In this document: positions 20,594-22,813 of the stretch, in pieces | How the letters are laid out: each line of letters begins with the position of its first letter | Position numbering within the stretch: position 1 is the stretch's first letter | Made by a program: the position numbers and the translations under genes | Notes under the pieces: generated by a model | The model's input: the letters and a program-made list of their open reading frames with translations, nothing else | The model's database searches: none | What the model was told of the DNA's origin: nothing | Assembly: GCA_013365325.1 (NCBI GenBank) | Contig: JABVXV010000597.1 | Span: 1-22,813 of the forward strand | DNA length: 22,813 nt | Direction of reading: 5' to 3' | DNA from: Dipetalonema caudispina | Lineage: Eukaryota > Nematoda > Chromadorea > Rhabditida > Onchocercidae

Positions 20594-21580
20594 AGCAAAA
20601 TTGAGTGAGACTGAGGAACCGCTTTGATGTCATCATAAAAACTTCAAATTGAGACTACGAACTGAAATGAAAAATCAAGATTAATACTGTAATGAAGCTG
20701 TAATGTATCTTTTTTAAATTCAGATTTCGTGCAGCATTTTAATTTCATCTGAATTCATAATTTTTTGTTTGGTATCTGAAACAGAACCAAAATTTTGAAT
20801 CCATTTTTAAAACCTCACTATAAAAGCTTAAATTTAAAACTCATTAAAAATTCTATTATATAATTTTAGGAAAAACATGCACGAAAGTTAAAGCTCCAAA
20901 AAATTCAATTGTTTTTCCCCTAAGTAAAATTAAAGGCAAAATTCTTCAAAATTGACCTTTCTCTGCCTTTTCAACCCATTTCACCTATTACTAAATTTTC
21001 ATCTTCACCCTATGTCGAAAACTTTAAAATGGTAAAAAATATGCAATATTGAAAAAATACACTCCATTAGAACTTTCCAATCATTCAATGAAGAATAATT
21101 TTTCATAGAAATTATTGATCAGTTATTGCCTCTTCTCGTATCTCGAAATACTTCGTTTTTTCACTTTTCATAATTAAATACTTCACCTTTTTTTTCTAAA
21201 TTAACGTAAGAAATGCTAAAAACTTGTTTTATTGGAAACGAGGAAAGAAAACTGTTGTCATCATATCACATGTAAAGTATCGGAGGAGAAATGAAACCAG
21301 AAAATGAGAAAGCTATTTTTCTGCTTTCATTTTACCATCCACAAATTTTCCTTTTCTTTTTTTTTTTTTTTTTTGGAATGTTCCGCTTATTTTTACTTTT
21401 AGCAAATTTGCTTCCCTTTTTTTGTTTAAAATTACCGAATTTATTTCTTTTCTATTTTTCCTTGTTCCGAATAGCTTCGCAATATTTTTTCATTGTAACC
21501 GAAATTTGAAATCATAGCATTATTTGAAACGATACTTTTTTAAGAAAGTAAAATTATAATTAATATTTCGTCTATAAGAA
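20594..21580. other. Intergenic region upstream of the fibronectin type I gene
   Basis: AT- and pyrimidine-rich, with long T runs around 21355-21372. A plus-strand frame at 21291-21509 is almost wholly Phe/Leu from the T-rich tract and is not a gene. The promoter of the downstream secreted protein gene should lie in this interval; no recognisable element was seen. Confidence 0.5.
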
Positions 21581-21594
21581 TTTTTTTTTTTCAG
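21581..21594 (+). promoter_or_regulatory. Strong splice acceptor, probable trans-splice site
   Basis: An uninterrupted T tract followed by TTTCAG ends at 21594, 30 bases before the ATG at 21625. No convincing upstream coding exon was found, so it is most likely the splice-leader acceptor of the following mRNA, leaving a 30-base leader. Confidence 0.6.
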
Positions 21595-21624
21595 ACTTCG
21601 GCTTTCCGTTAATTTTGAACTATC

Positions 21625-22121
21625 ATGAAGCTAAGTCTATTACGCCAATTATCATTTATCAGTTTTCTTATCACATTGGGAAAAACACAACGGTCAATTG
21701 TTTTGACACAATGGTTAGGTATGGGTACAAGAAATGTCAAATATGAAACTATCGCTAATAATATATTCGATAGTAACGGTAAATTTATCATTATTTCTGC
21801 CCTAAATTATTCGAAATTAATCAAAATGAATTTGCAACTTTGATATTATTTCTGTTAAATTTAATTCGACAATTAGTGTTTTTTGTCAAACTTCTTTTAA
21901 AAAAGACAGAATGCAATAAAATATAATAACCAGTTTATTTTTAAAAACAACTTTAGGAATTATTATTCCGCAAAAATCAAATGGAAGGAAAGATATGAAT
22001 GGTCGAATGATATATGACTGTACTGATATTATGGGGAAGGTACGACAGAACGGTGAGGAATATGAACGGCCAAATGGTCGATTCAAATATAAATGTAATA
22101 ATGGTATAGAAATCATTACCG
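21625..22121 (+). CDS. Secreted MIG-18-like fibronectin type I protein, first two exons; 3' end outside window
   Basis: Exons 21625-21778 and 21957-22121 join at a phase-1 intron to give 106 codons plus one base; a GTTAGT donor ends exon 2. Residues 1-22 form a signal peptide (core FISFLITLG, likely cut after TQ or nearby). Residues 73-98 show the start of a small Cys domain: C73, then NGEEYERP (83-90) and FKYKC98, followed by NNG. This C...G..NGE.(W/Y)...F.Y.C pattern is that of the nematode fibronectin type I-like domain of MIG-18 (abnormal cell migration protein 18), a secreted protein that acts with ADAMTS proteases in gonad cell migration. Only about half the domain is visible; the remaining Cys residues should be in the next exon. 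No acceptor with matching phase and good coding sequence was found before the right edge. Confidence 0.72.
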
Positions 22122-22674
22122 GTTAGTTTATTGTTTTTATGAAATTTAACAAATAACTTAGCTCCCTATTGTAAGATAAACAAATAAATAAACAGAAAGT
22201 TTCGAAAAGTTGAAAAAAAGGAAAGATTTTTGAGCAACTGCATTGTATCCTTTATGCGATCATAAAAAAATTTAATTTTCGACATAATCATGTTAAATAA
22301 TAGGGCAATTAAGGAATAGTTGTACTGTAACTAACTGTCATCTATTCTTGGTTTAATTCCATGCTTTATTTATTCATTTAAAAAAGGCTAGTTGACATTT
22401 TTTAAACGATATGAGAATTCTGACAAAAATAATATAATTGCAAAATTAGATGACACAATCAGAACCGATCAGGAATAGTATATTTAACAGAAAATCATTA
22501 AGTATACTAATAATCAGATATTCACAAGGAAATGATGATCAAGTATCTTTCAAGAACTGGGGAATTAATATAGTTTTATTCCAAATTAACAGATAATTCT
22601 GATAAGGTTATATATTCTTTAATACCATCTGCCACTTAAACAGTTTCAAATAAAAGTGGCGTACTTAAAATCAT
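22122..22674 (+). other. Probable intron of the MIG-18-like gene
   Basis: AT-rich sequence after the exon 2 donor. A short open frame at about 22386-22480 (KRYENSDKNNIIAKLDD...) ends in TAG and does not match the phase-1 junction, so it was not accepted as exon 3. Nothing else is recognised. Confidence 0.45.

Positions 22675-22813
<139 letters not shown>

Noticed and set aside
21291..21509. Plus-strand 72-codon hydrophobic frame
   Set aside because: Almost wholly Phe/Leu from T-rich DNA; no motif, and it is separated from the next gene by a strong acceptor without phase evidence.
22386..22480. Possible third exon of the MIG-18-like gene
   Set aside because: The reading frame does not fit the phase-1 junction at 22121 and it has no cysteines, which the rest of the domain needs.

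Overview
The window is AT-rich (roughly 70% or more A+T by eye) eukaryotic DNA. It has short exons, small introns with GT...AG borders and TTTT(C/A)AG-type acceptors. The gene families are a cathepsin B-like protease, a tectonic-like ciliary protein, a divergent CK1/TTBK-type kinase and a MIG-18-like fibronectin type I protein. Together these point to a nematode; the AT bias and intron style would suit a spirurid or filarial worm, but I cannot name the species. All gene models below were spliced by hand. Exon phases and total lengths are arithmetically consistent, but no transcript evidence was available.

Layout: (1) 1-153 is an (ATA)n/(AAG)n microsatellite at the edge. (2) 166-2323, minus strand, holds the 5' eight exons of a membrane-anchored cathepsin B-like protease, which runs off the left edge. 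(3) 2621-2920, minus, is a 99-codon open stretch of unknown identity lying 263 bp upstream of the protease mRNA. (4) 2921-8397 is a 5.5 kb AT-rich gene-poor stretch. (5) 8398-9356, minus, is a small secreted Gly/Tyr/Pro-rich protein of 134 aa. (6) 10502-14009, minus, is a tectonic-like ciliary transition-zone protein of 437 aa. One of its introns carries a nearly perfect 46-pair hairpin, and an RFX/DAF-19 X-box-like palindrome sits just upstream of its ATG. (7) 14032-16214 is the shared region between two divergently transcribed genes. (8) 16215-19450, plus, is a 428 aa kinase with an N-terminal coiled coil and a charged tail. (9) 20229-20593, plus, is a probable decayed gene. (10) 21625-22121, plus, holds the first two exons of a secreted MIG-18-like fibronectin type I protein, which runs off the right edge. 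(11) 22675-22813 is another (TAA)n array at the edge.

The genes show no sign of a shared pathway; this looks like ordinary nematode gene neighbourhood. The items most worth follow-up are the intronic hairpin at 12443-12542 and the X-box-like site at 14017-14031. In the hairpin, six of seven deviations from perfect pairing are G:U on the plus strand only, which suggests an RNA made antisense to the tectonic gene. The protease is also notable: it is predicted to be a type II membrane protein and lacks the His pair of the cathepsin B occluding loop.
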